A stretch of DNA of 7,543 nt from Candidatus Zixiibacteriota bacterium (GTDB taxonomy: Bacteria > Zixibacteria > MSB-5A5 > GN15 > FEB-12), in the NCBI GenBank assembly GCA_003641345.1, contig QNAD01000094.1:1-7543 (forward strand). The letters run 5' to 3'. Position 1 is the stretch's first letter. The number at the start of each line of letters is the position of its first letter. The position numbers were made by a program, and so were the translations under genes. Positions 1 to 6,409 of the stretch are shown here, in pieces. The notes beneath the pieces are model-generated. The model was not told where the DNA came from. It did no database searches and saw only the letters and a list, made by a program, of their open reading frames with translations.

Positions 1-254
1 ATAAATGATGTAGTTTGAATTCCTAATTGATTGAGTACAACAATGACCAAAATTGTTAAAAGAATCATCTTAGTCAGGTTTGCAACAAATTTTGTCAAAG
101 TTTCATCTTTAAATGATTTGTTGATAACTTTCTTAGTTATCGAAAGCAAAATACCAATTGCCATGCGACCGATGATAAAAATAACAAGGGCACCCAGAAT
201 ATTCATGCCGTATTCTTGAGCCCATTCTGTTATCATGTTTAGATAAGTTTCCAT
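1..254 (-). CDS. mscS: Small-conductance mechanosensitive channel MscS, N-terminal part (cut by window start)
   Basis: The minus-strand frame starting at ATG 254-252 stays open to the window edge, giving 84 residues of an incomplete protein. Two hydrophobic segments are visible, about residues 17-39 and 61-77, separated by a charged linker (KKVINKSFKDET). The end, 'LNQLGIQTTSF', matches the place where E. coli MscS reads 'LGRVGVQTASV', just before the pore-lining TM3. The family forms a homoheptameric inner-membrane channel that opens under membrane tension and releases solutes during hypo-osmotic shock. The stretch before TM1 is about ten residues shorter than in E. coli. The pore helix and the cytoplasmic beta and vestibule domains lie outside the window, so a longer MscS-like paralogue cannot be excluded. 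The start is supported by the strong AAGGGAGT at 261-268, six bases upstream. It lies 126 bases downstream of hemG in the same direction and probably has its own promoter; no functional link with heme synthesis is evident. Confidence 0.85.
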   Translation of the reverse strand, partial: METYLNMITEWAQEYGMNILGALVIFIIGRMAIGILLSITKKVINKSFKDETLTKFVANLTKMILLTILVIVVLNQLGIQTTSF

Positions 255-260
255 TTATTA

Positions 261-268
261 ACTCCCTT
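261..268 (-). promoter_or_regulatory. Ribosome binding site of mscS
   Basis: On the minus strand this reads AAGGGAGT, close to the consensus Shine-Dalgarno sequence, with six bases between it and the ATG at 254-252. It fixes the start of the mscS reading frame and is the strongest ribosome binding site in the window. Confidence 0.75.
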
Positions 269-292
269 AAAATGTTTTCGTAAATTTATTAC

Positions 293-320
293 AATTTAGA
301 AATATATGTTTTTTGGTCAA
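293..320 (-). promoter_or_regulatory. Candidate promoter for mscS
   Basis: On the minus strand TTGACC (315-320) resembles a -35 box and TAAATT (293-298) a weak -10 box, with a 16-base spacer. Transcription would begin near 286 and give a leader of about 30 bases that includes the ribosome binding site. The -10 match is only four of six, and the surrounding sequence is so AT-rich that chance matches are expected. Its position in the only intergenic gap is the main support. If the host is Bacteroidetes-like, its promoter consensus would differ from this one. Confidence 0.3.
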
Positions 321-349
321 TTATTTGAAACAGAAATTTATAAAATAAG

Positions 350-367
350 TTCTTAAAAAATTAAGAA
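350..367 (-). terminator. Possible weak terminator hairpin after hemG
   Basis: A perfect inverted repeat with 7-base arms (TTCTTAA / TTAAGAA) and a 4-base loop begins 13 bases beyond the hemG stop codon. On the minus strand it is followed by the U-rich CTTATTTTATAAATTT. The stem has only one G-C pair, so it would be weak as an intrinsic terminator. It is the only candidate in the gap between hemG and mscS; some transcription may read through into mscS. Confidence 0.35.
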
Positions 368-380
368 TTAATTTTTAAAT

Positions 381-1760
381 CTATAAGTTTTTAATAAGAT
401 TATTTACAACTTTGTAAGATTGTTTGATGCAGTCGTTTAACCCGATACCATAGTACGCATTGCCGGTTAAATATATGTTTTGAAGTTTGTCCAGTTCTGT
501 CTCAATATTTTTAAGCCTGTCATTATGCCCAATTATAAATTGGGGAATGCCGTATTTCCATTTATATATTTTTACAACATCCGGCTTGCCTTCAATTTTC
601 AATATTTTAGATAAATCAGCGATAGCCAATTCCTGCAATTTTTCATCGCTTAATTTTATAGATTCATGATCGCCGTCGCCGCCAATCATTGTTCTGAATT
701 GCACACCGCATTTGGGTACCCGTTTTTTGAAAATTGATGAAGTCCAAATAGAGCCTAAAATATTAAGATTTTCTTTTTTAGGGACTAAAAAGCCAAATCC
801 ATTCAAGTCCGATTTAATAACATCAGCAGAATAACCCAAACAAACAACTGAGATAGGAGCATAAGGGATTTCATTTAATACGGAAGATAGTTTAGGCGAT
901 AAATCTTTAATAATCGGAACAACATTATTAGAGGGAATAGCAATGATCAGGTTGTCGGCTTCAAATTTAGAACCATTTTCAAGTTCAATCTGATAGCAAT
1001 TTTCTTTGCTGATTTTTTTTATTTTAGCCGATGTGTCTATATAACCAGCGTATAATTCATTCAGGCGTTCAATGATTTTATATAGTCCGCCGTCAAACGA
1101 TGTTAACCACCCTCCGGGACCGGATGGTCCGCCGGATTTTTTACTTTCCTTTTTTGCCTTTCTTGCTTTGGTAATCATCGCTTTGAACAGAGAGCCGTAC
1201 TCATCTTCCATCTCACGCATAATAGGAAAACATGATTGCAATGATAATTTCTGAGCAACACCGCCATACACCCCGGATACCATCGGTTGTACCAAATAAT
1301 CGGCGGCTTCTATGCCAATTCTTCGTTTAACAAAATCATAAACGGACTCATCGATGCCTTCTTTCCTATTTTTAGCAAACGGCTCCATAAATAATCTCAG
1401 TTTTCCGAGGATGCTTAAAATATCGGATTTGAGAAATGCAGGAGGAGACATCGGAACATTTCTTAGTTTACCATTGCGAAGAATAAATCGGTTGTTAACA
1501 CTATCGCCGGCTCTTTCCAGAGAATTTTTTAAATTAAGTTCATCGCATAATTGCAAAGTTAGCGGTTCACGGTCTAAAAAACCGTTTGGTCCCCAATCAA
1601 AACTATATCCATCTATATTATCTGTGCCGATTGTTCCACCCAATCGATTATCTGCTTCAAAAAGATGCACCGATGCTTTTGGTTTTTCTTTTTTAATATA
1701 ATGAAGGGCGGATAATCCTGAAATGCCACCACCTATAATGGCTACGTCATATTTTATCAT
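381..1760 (-). CDS. hemG: Protoporphyrinogen oxidase, FAD-dependent HemY type
   Basis: This 459-residue protein is a flavoprotein amine-oxidase-fold enzyme that oxidises protoporphyrinogen IX to protoporphyrin IX, the penultimate heme step. It begins with an FAD-binding Rossmann motif (GGGISG, residues 10-15), with the acidic ribose-binding residue at E35 in 'LFEADNRLGGT'. Next come the family motif 'WGPNGFLDREP' (56-66) and 'LVQPMVSGVYGG' (156-167). The C-terminal FAD-contacting segment is 'TGNAYYGIGLNDCI' (about 432-445). Length is normal for HemY-type enzymes; it is not the short flavodoxin-like HemG of E. coli. No transmembrane helix is obvious, so it is probably soluble or peripherally membrane-attached. 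A Lys- then Gly/Pro-rich loop occupies residues 199-217. The ATG overlaps the hemH stop as ATGA; AGGA at 1771-1774 sits ten bases upstream. Relatives in Gram-positive bacteria oxidise coproporphyrinogen III instead (CgoX). The hemN and hemH neighbours favour the protoporphyrin route here. Confidence 0.93.
   Translation of the reverse strand: MIKYDVAIIGGGISGLSALHYIKKEKPKASVHLFEADNRLGGTIGTDNIDGYSFDWGPNGFLDREPLTLQLCDELNLKNSLERAGDSVNNRFILRNGKLRNVPMSPPAFLKSDILSILGKLRLFMEPFAKNRKEGIDESVYDFVKRRIGIEAADYLVQPMVSGVYGGVAQKLSLQSCFPIMREMEDEYGSLFKAMITKARKAKKESKKSGGPSGPGGWLTSFDGGLYKIIERLNELYAGYIDTSAKIKKISKENCYQIELENGSKFEADNLIIAIPSNNVVPIIKDLSPKLSSVLNEIPYAPISVVCLGYSADVIKSDLNGFGFLVPKKENLNILGSIWTSSIFKKRVPKCGVQFRTMIGGDGDHESIKLSDEKLQELAIADLSKILKIEGKPDVVKIYKWKYGIPQFIIGHNDRLKNIETELDKLQNIYLTGNAYYGIGLNDCIKQSYKVVNNLIKNL
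1113..1142 (+). other. GC-rich hairpin followed by T6, inside hemG on the antisense strand
   Basis: TCCG (1113-1116) pairs with CGGA (1133-1136) and GGACC (1117-1121) with GGTCC (1126-1130), around a GGAT loop with a two-base bulge. Six T residues (1137-1142) follow on the plus strand. This has the shape of an intrinsic terminator for plus-strand, antisense transcription. It falls on the Gly/Pro codons of hemG residues about 207-217, so codon composition may be the whole explanation. It stands out as a GC-rich patch in an AT-rich region. Confidence 0.3.
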
Positions 1761-2713
1761 AAACTAATAATCCTATCTTTGATTATATCAGCTAAAATTT
1801 TAGAAAATTTGGGGTCATCGTTGAACATTGGCATTCTTTTTATTCTTGCTCTGTTTTTTTTATCAACGAAATTTTTTAACTCTATATCCAATTCGTACAA
1901 AGTTTCAAGATGGTCACAAACAAAACTTATTGGAACAATAAAAAGGTTGCTATTATTTCGGTTCAATAATCGATTAACTTCTTTTACAGTATCAGGTCCA
2001 ACCCATTTTACAGGTCCGGTGCGGCTTTGAAAAGAGAGATAATATTTTCTTTTGCCTGCGGCTAACCTGGCAGTTGTTTTAGTTTGTTCAACATAAGGGT
2101 CGCCATCATCAACAAATGTTTGAGGAATGGAATGAGCAGAGAAAAGAAGAGTGTCAGACTCTGAAATATTATTATTTATATATTGATTAAGCAAAGATAT
2201 GTAGCCCTGATTGTCATGGAAATCATTTATTAACAAACGGTTGGTTTTGTTCTTATTTCTCAATGTCATTTTAATTACATCAAACGAAGAACCTGTGGTG
2301 CCAAAACTAAATTGCGGGTACATTGGCAAAAAACAAAAATCTGTAAAACCTTCGCTTAATGCTTTTGTAATACTGTCTTCAATTAGAGGGTGGAAATAAC
2401 GCATCCCAACAAAACATTTCAAATTTGGAAAACTATTTTTAAGATTAAACTCGATATTATTAGCTTGAGCTTCTGTCCATGACAAAAGCGGAGAATTACC
2501 GCCGATAAGATTGTAGTGTGCCTGAACTTTTTTTGTTCTTAAATTAGAAATCAGCTTTGCAAACGGTTTTTGAAATAAAGTTCCACCGGGTAGTTTTATA
2601 ATATTCCGATCGGAAAAAATATTATAAAGAAATTCTTTAATATCGCTTATATTATTTGGTCCTCCCATTCCCAAAAGAATAACTGCAATTTTATTTTCTT
2701 TTTCAAATGCCAT
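1757..2713 (-). CDS. hemH: Ferrochelatase
   Basis: This 318-residue enzyme inserts Fe2+ into protoporphyrin IX to make protoheme, the last step of the pathway. The N-terminus has the usual 'VILLGMGGP' (11-19). The catalytic/metal-site histidine is H194 in 'SAHSIPQTFVDDGDPY', and the conserved glutamate is E270 in 'FVCDHLETLYELD'. Between them lies 'SFQSRTGPVKWVGP' (227-240), the porphyrin-site signature. Length is that of the bacterial single-domain form; I see no C-terminal iron-sulfur cysteine cluster and no membrane anchor, so it is probably cytoplasmic or peripheral. The start codon directly abuts the hemN stop (TAA then ATG, no gap), and CAGGA at 2722-2726 provides a ribosome binding site eight bases upstream. 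The stop overlaps the hemG start by four bases. A coproporphyrin ferrochelatase role cannot be excluded from sequence alone, but hemN next door makes protoporphyrin the expected substrate. Confidence 0.95.
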   Translation of the reverse strand: MAFEKENKIAVILLGMGGPNNISDIKEFLYNIFSDRNIIKLPGGTLFQKPFAKLISNLRTKKVQAHYNLIGGNSPLLSWTEAQANNIEFNLKNSFPNLKCFVGMRYFHPLIEDSITKALSEGFTDFCFLPMYPQFSFGTTGSSFDVIKMTLRNKNKTNRLLINDFHDNQGYISLLNQYINNNISESDTLLFSAHSIPQTFVDDGDPYVEQTKTTARLAAGKRKYYLSFQSRTGPVKWVGPDTVKEVNRLLNRNNSNLFIVPISFVCDHLETLYELDIELKNFVDKKNRARIKRMPMFNDDPKFSKILADIIKDRIISL

Positions 2714-4096
2714 TTAAATTGTCCTGGAGAAAGTTGGTTTATTATCTCCTTTCAAATAGGCATCAAAAGTCATAGCGATATTCCTTACAAAAGTTCTTCC
2801 CAGCGTGGTAATTTTTAAATCCTCGTTTGAAATTTCCATAAAACCGTCATCCGCAAACTGCTTTAGGTTAGGATGTTCTTCTTTAAAATAATCGTGATAA
2901 GAAATATTGAATTTTTCATAAAAGAGATCAAATTTCAACTGGAAATTGCACATCAGCATTTTAATAACATATTGACGGATCAAATCATCCTCGGAAAGAC
3001 GCATCCCTCGGTAAACAGCAAAGCTGTTTCTGTCAATGGAATTTTTATAACTGTCAATTTTAGAAATGTTCTGAAAAAAAGCATTGTTGACATAACCGAT
3101 AGATGACATTCCAATCCCTATCATTTCTTCGGTTGATTGAACCGTATAACCCATGAAATTACGGTGCAGGCGACCATCGTTTTGGGCAATTGATAATTCA
3201 TCGTCAGGCAACGCAAAATGATCCATCCCTATCTGTTTATACCCTGCATTGGTAAAAAGCTCTACTGCCTGAGCAAACAGATTATATTTGACGTCCGTAG
3301 TCGGCAGTTCATTTTCTTTTATCATTGACTGATTGGCTCGCATGTTAGGTAGATAGGCAAAAGAATAAACAGCAAAGCGGTCAGGTTTTAATTCAATCGC
3401 TTTCTCAATTGTTTCTTTGAAAGTTTTTACTGTCTGACGAGGAAGGCCATAAATCAAATCAAAATTGATTCCTTTGAAATTCAAAGAACGACAATACTTC
3501 AATAAATTTATTACATTATCAATAGGTTGTACTCGTCCAATAGCTTGCTGAACATCAGGGTTAAAATCCTGAATTCCAAACGAAACCCGATTAAATCCGC
3601 GAGATGCAAGGAAATCTATCTGTTTGGTAGTAGTTACTCTTGGATCAACCTCAATTGATTTTTCACCACCTGAGTTAAATTCAAAATATTTTTCGTAACA
3701 GTCTAAAACTTTCGCCAAGCCATCAACACCTATATAAGTTGGTGTTCCTCCCCCAAAATGAAGCTGGCTGATTTTATTACGGGGAGCTAATAATTGTGCA
3801 GTTTGTTTTATTTCATCGCATAATTTTTCTATATAAGTTAGTGAGTTTTGCGGATCATTGGTAATACAAGTATTACATCCGCAGTAAAAACATCTTCGTT
3901 TACAAAATGGGATATGAGTGTAGATTGAAATAGTCTGATCATTTATAGATGCATCTTTTAGATTTTCCTTATACTCGTTGATACCAATTTTATCAGTCCA
4001 AATTGGTGCTGTTGGGTAGCTGGTATAGCGTGGTCCTGGTATGTCATATTTTTTTAGAAGTTTGATTGGAACTGATATTCCCGAAGAGTTATTCAT
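2714..4096 (-). CDS. hemN: Oxygen-independent coproporphyrinogen III dehydrogenase, radical SAM
   Basis: HemN converts coproporphyrinogen III to protoporphyrinogen IX by two oxidative decarboxylations that use S-adenosylmethionine instead of O2. From the chosen ATG the protein has 460 residues, close to the 457 of E. coli HemN. The [4Fe-4S]/SAM motif is C65-x3-C69-x2-C72-x-C74 in 'PFCKRRCFYCGCN', preceded by the conserved tyrosine Y59 in 'IYTHIPF'. The fourth cysteine, C74, separates true HemN from the heme chaperone HemW. An extra cysteine follows at C77. 'GGGTPT' (115-120) is the SAM-binding glycine motif, and 'IGMDHFAL' and 'HRNFMGYT' (about 289-296 and 311-318) are HemN hallmarks. The frame extends 25 residues further, to an ATG at 4171. 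That extension lies inside hemE, shows no family similarity and lacks a ribosome binding site, whereas ATG 4096 has AGGAAA six bases upstream. hemE ends one base before this start; the TAA stop touches the hemH ATG. Confidence 0.95.
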   Translation of the reverse strand: MNNSSGISVPIKLLKKYDIPGPRYTSYPTAPIWTDKIGINEYKENLKDASINDQTISIYTHIPFCKRRCFYCGCNTCITNDPQNSLTYIEKLCDEIKQTAQLLAPRNKISQLHFGGGTPTYIGVDGLAKVLDCYEKYFEFNSGGEKSIEVDPRVTTTKQIDFLASRGFNRVSFGIQDFNPDVQQAIGRVQPIDNVINLLKYCRSLNFKGINFDLIYGLPRQTVKTFKETIEKAIELKPDRFAVYSFAYLPNMRANQSMIKENELPTTDVKYNLFAQAVELFTNAGYKQIGMDHFALPDDELSIAQNDGRLHRNFMGYTVQSTEEMIGIGMSSIGYVNNAFFQNISKIDSYKNSIDRNSFAVYRGMRLSEDDLIRQYVIKMLMCNFQLKFDLFYEKFNISYHDYFKEEHPNLKQFADDGFMEISNEDLKITTLGRTFVRNIAMTFDAYLKGDNKPTFSRTI

Positions 4097-4097
4097 A

Positions 4098-5123
4098 TTA
4101 TTTCCTATATTCATGAACATAATCAACCAGAGCTTTAACCGATTCAACCGGTGCTTTTGGTTGGATTCCATGCCCCAAATTAAATATCAAGCGGTTATTA
4201 TCTTTGATTGTATCCAAGATTTCTTTTGCTTTATGAATTGTATGTTCTGTACCACCGAAAAGAACCGAAGGGTCCAAATTTCCCTGAATAGCTTTATTGG
4301 GAAGTTTATCCATAGCATCTTTCAGGTTTATTCTGTAGTCAACACCAATTACTTCACAGTCAATATCTTTGACAATATCTAAATAAGGGCTGACATTATT
4401 TACAAATAAAATTCTCGGCACATTTTTACTTTTAACAGTTTCAAAAATTTTCTGAGCCGGACTTCTTGACCATCGTTCATAATCAGAATTTGAAAGAATG
4501 CCATCCCAACTCTGGAATAATTGCACTGCATTTGCCCCTGCATTTACTTGGGCTGAAAGATAGCGTCCAATAACCTGACTTAATAAATCAAACAATTTTT
4601 CCGAAGCTTCAGGATAGACATGTAAAAACTTTTTAGCTTTGTCAAAAGTTTTTGAGCCTTTGCCTTCAATAAGATAACAAGCTAATGTAAAAGGTGATCC
4701 GCAAAAACCGATTAACGGTGTGTTGGGAAGAATTTCTTTTATTTTTTTTATACCGTCAAAAACAAAATGCAGTTTTTTTTCGATATCAAAATTAGATAAT
4801 CTATCAATGTCATCCGGTGTTTCAATCGGGTCTTCAATTTTTGGTCCACCGTCAGGAAATTCAAATTTGATACCCATAGGATCCAGCATCGTTAAAATAT
4901 CAGAAAACAAAATAGCCGCATCCAGTCCAAAACGTGCGATTGGCTGACGGACAACTTCGGCAATCAAATCAGGTGTTCGGCAAAGTTCATTAAAAGTTAC
5001 TTTAGAACGAATCTCAAGATACTCAGGAAGGTATCGTCCAGCTTGCCGCATTATCCAAATTGGGATTTGACCATCGTTTTTGCCATAACAGGCATTGATA
5101 AAATTGGAATTATTTAAACCCAC
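4098..5123 (-). CDS. hemE: Uroporphyrinogen III decarboxylase (GTG start)
   Basis: This cytoplasmic TIM-barrel enzyme, which needs no cofactor, removes four carboxyl groups from uroporphyrinogen III to give coproporphyrinogen III, the substrate of the hemN product. The 341-residue length is normal. Signature 1 is 'IMRQAGRYLPEY' (24-35), with substrate-binding arginines R26 and R30. The catalytic aspartate is D75 in 'ILFSDIL'. 'GSPFTLACYLIEG' (142-154) carries the conserved tyrosine Y150, and 'NLGHGIQPKAP' carries the conserved histidine H318. Translation must begin at GTG 5123-5121: an in-frame TGA sits immediately before it, and the next in-frame ATG is at residue 25, inside signature 1. GAAGAGG at 5131-5137 lies seven bases upstream. 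The first ten bases overlap the end of hemL, and the stop is one base from the hemN start, so coupled translation is likely on both sides. Confidence 0.96.
   Translation of the reverse strand: MGLNNSNFINACYGKNDGQIPIWIMRQAGRYLPEYLEIRSKVTFNELCRTPDLIAEVVRQPIARFGLDAAILFSDILTMLDPMGIKFEFPDGGPKIEDPIETPDDIDRLSNFDIEKKLHFVFDGIKKIKEILPNTPLIGFCGSPFTLACYLIEGKGSKTFDKAKKFLHVYPEASEKLFDLLSQVIGRYLSAQVNAGANAVQLFQSWDGILSNSDYERWSRSPAQKIFETVKSKNVPRILFVNNVSPYLDIVKDIDCEVIGVDYRINLKDAMDKLPNKAIQGNLDPSVLFGGTEHTIHKAKEILDTIKDNNRLIFNLGHGIQPKAPVESVKALVDYVHEYRK
4101..4106 (-). promoter_or_regulatory. Ribosome binding site that sets the hemN start
   Basis: On the minus strand this reads AGGAAA, with the AGGA core (4103-4106) six bases from the ATG at 4096-4094. 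None of the upstream in-frame ATGs (4171, 4120, 4114) has a comparable site, which supports the shorter 460-residue HemN. The site overlaps the last three codons of hemE. Confidence 0.7.
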
Positions 5124-6409
5124 TCATGTGCCTCTTCTTTAATGACAGATGTAAGAACTTCAATTGTTTTTTCAAACATCTCTTCGGTATGAGCATTGGA
5201 TATAAAACAGACTTCGTAACCTGAGGGAGGCAAATACACTCCTTTGTTTAAAATACGTTCATGCATTCGATTGTAATGGGCAATTCCGTTGGGGCTAATT
5301 GCAGAGGCAGAACGAGGGATGTCTTTTTGGAATACAACCCAATATAAAGAAGCAATTCCAACGATGTTTACCATCATTTTATCTAAATTTTGAGTAAGTT
5401 TACTAACAAACTTACGATTGTTTTCTTCCAATTCAGAATAAATTTTACCATTGGATAGTTTGGTTAATGTCGCCAAGCCGGCTGACATTGCCACCGGATT
5501 GCCTGACAATGTTCCTGCTTGATAGACCGGCCCGTCAGGAGATAATACATCCATAACGTCAGCTCTTCCGCCGAATGCTCCAACCGGCATTCCACCACCG
5601 ATGATTTTTCCATAAGTAATCAAATCTGGATGAAGTCCGTAATATGCCGCAGCACCTCCCATGCCCAACCTAAAACCGGTTATTACTTCATCAAGAATCA
5701 ACAAAGTCCCATATTTTTCCGTTAAGGCTCTTAGTAAACGCATATAATCATGACGTTGAATCAACAAGCCGTTGTTAGCCGGAATACCTTCAATAATAAC
5801 AGCCGCAATCTGATCTCCCTTTTCAGAAAAAAGTTTTTCCAATGCTTCGTCATCATCCAACGGAAGAACTATTGTGTTTTTGGTTATATCAGCAGGAACT
5901 CCGGCTGAAGAAGGTTGTCCAAATGTTGCAAGACCGGATCCTGCTTTAACTAGCAAATGATCGCTGTGGCCATGATAGCAACCATCAAATTTTACAATAA
6001 GGTCACGTTCGGTAAAACCACGAGCAGTGCGAATAGCTGACATTACTGCCTCGGTTCCTGAAGATACAAACCGAATCTTTTCCACCGGTTCGACATGTCC
6101 TACAATAAATTCGGCAAGTTTATATTCTATTTCTGTCGAAGTACCAAAAGTCATCCCTTTATCAATTTGGTCTTTTACTGCTTTTGTAATATCAGGGTCG
6201 TTATGACCTAAAATCAAAGGTCCCCAGCTACAGCAAAAATCTATATATTTATTACCGTCAATATCATGTAAATATCCACCTTCGCCTTTTTCAATAATTC
6301 GAGGACAGCCTGTAACAGATTTGAAAGCTCTAACAGGAGAACTGACGCCTCCCGGTATGATACGGCTTGCCATTTCTACGAGTTTTTTGGATTTATCAGT
6401 CTTAATCAT
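5114..6409 (-). CDS. hemL: Glutamate-1-semialdehyde 2,1-aminomutase
   Basis: HemL is a PLP enzyme (fold-type I, class III aminotransferase) that moves the amino group of glutamate-1-semialdehyde to give 5-aminolevulinate, the committed C5-pathway precursor. From the chosen ATG it has 431 residues. Visible motifs are 'IPGGVSSPVRAF' (18-29), 'SSGTEAVMSAIRTAR' (116-130), 'CYHGHSDH' (144-151), the PLP-ring aspartate D240 in 'LILDEVITGF', and the Schiff-base lysine K268 in 'TYGKIIGGGMP'. 'AGTLSGNPVAM' (298-308) is also present. 'VIIEGIPANNGLL' replaces the E. coli-type 'EPVAGNMG' segment, with Gly where Pro is usual, and the C-terminal third resembles Bacteroidetes/FCB-type HemL. An in-frame ATG at 6421 would add MDGA. 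I prefer 6409 because the distance to IPGGV then fits the family and the overlap with hemB shrinks from 20 to 8 bases. Neither start has a strong Shine-Dalgarno; GGA lies about seven bases before 6409. Confidence 0.94.
   Translation of the reverse strand: MIKTDKSKKLVEMASRIIPGGVSSPVRAFKSVTGCPRIIEKGEGGYLHDIDGNKYIDFCCSWGPLILGHNDPDITKAVKDQIDKGMTFGTSTEIEYKLAEFIVGHVEPVEKIRFVSSGTEAVMSAIRTARGFTERDLIVKFDGCYHGHSDHLLVKAGSGLATFGQPSSAGVPADITKNTIVLPLDDDEALEKLFSEKGDQIAAVIIEGIPANNGLLIQRHDYMRLLRALTEKYGTLLILDEVITGFRLGMGGAAAYYGLHPDLITYGKIIGGGMPVGAFGGRADVMDVLSPDGPVYQAGTLSGNPVAMSAGLATLTKLSNGKIYSELEENNRKFVSKLTQNLDKMMVNIVGIASLYWVVFQKDIPRSASAISPNGIAHYNRMHERILNKGVYLPPSGYEVCFISNAHTEEMFEKTIEVLTSVIKEEAHEWV
5131..5137 (-). 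promoter_or_regulatory. Ribosome binding site that sets the hemE GTG start
   Basis: On the minus strand this reads GAAGAGG, seven bases upstream of the GTG at 5123-5121. It lies inside the last codons of hemL. An ATG at 5127-5125 is also nearby but opens a frame that hits the hemL stop after four codons, so the ribosome binding site serves the GTG. Confidence 0.7.

Noticed and set aside
31..219. Plus-strand open frame of 62 codons at the window start
   Set aside because: The opposite strand encodes a clear MscS N-terminus with a strong ribosome binding site, so this frame is a shadow.
1354..1701. Plus-strand open frame of 115 codons opposite hemG
   Set aside because: It is fully antisense to conserved hemG codons and has no recognisable family, so it is a shadow of the real gene.
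2714..4096. HemW (heme chaperone) instead of HemN
   Set aside because: The fourth cysteine of the CxxxCxxCxC motif and the 'HRNFMGYT' segment are typical of HemN, the length is right, and it sits between hemE and hemH.
4097..4171. A 25-residue N-terminal extension of HemN starting at ATG 4171
   Set aside because: It lies inside the hemE coding sequence, resembles no HemN N-terminus and has no ribosome binding site. The ATG at 4096 has AGGAAA at good spacing and gives the usual family length.
4041..4382. Plus-strand open frame of 113 codons across the hemE/hemN junction
   Set aside because: It is antisense to two conserved genes, has no protein family signature and no visible promoter context.
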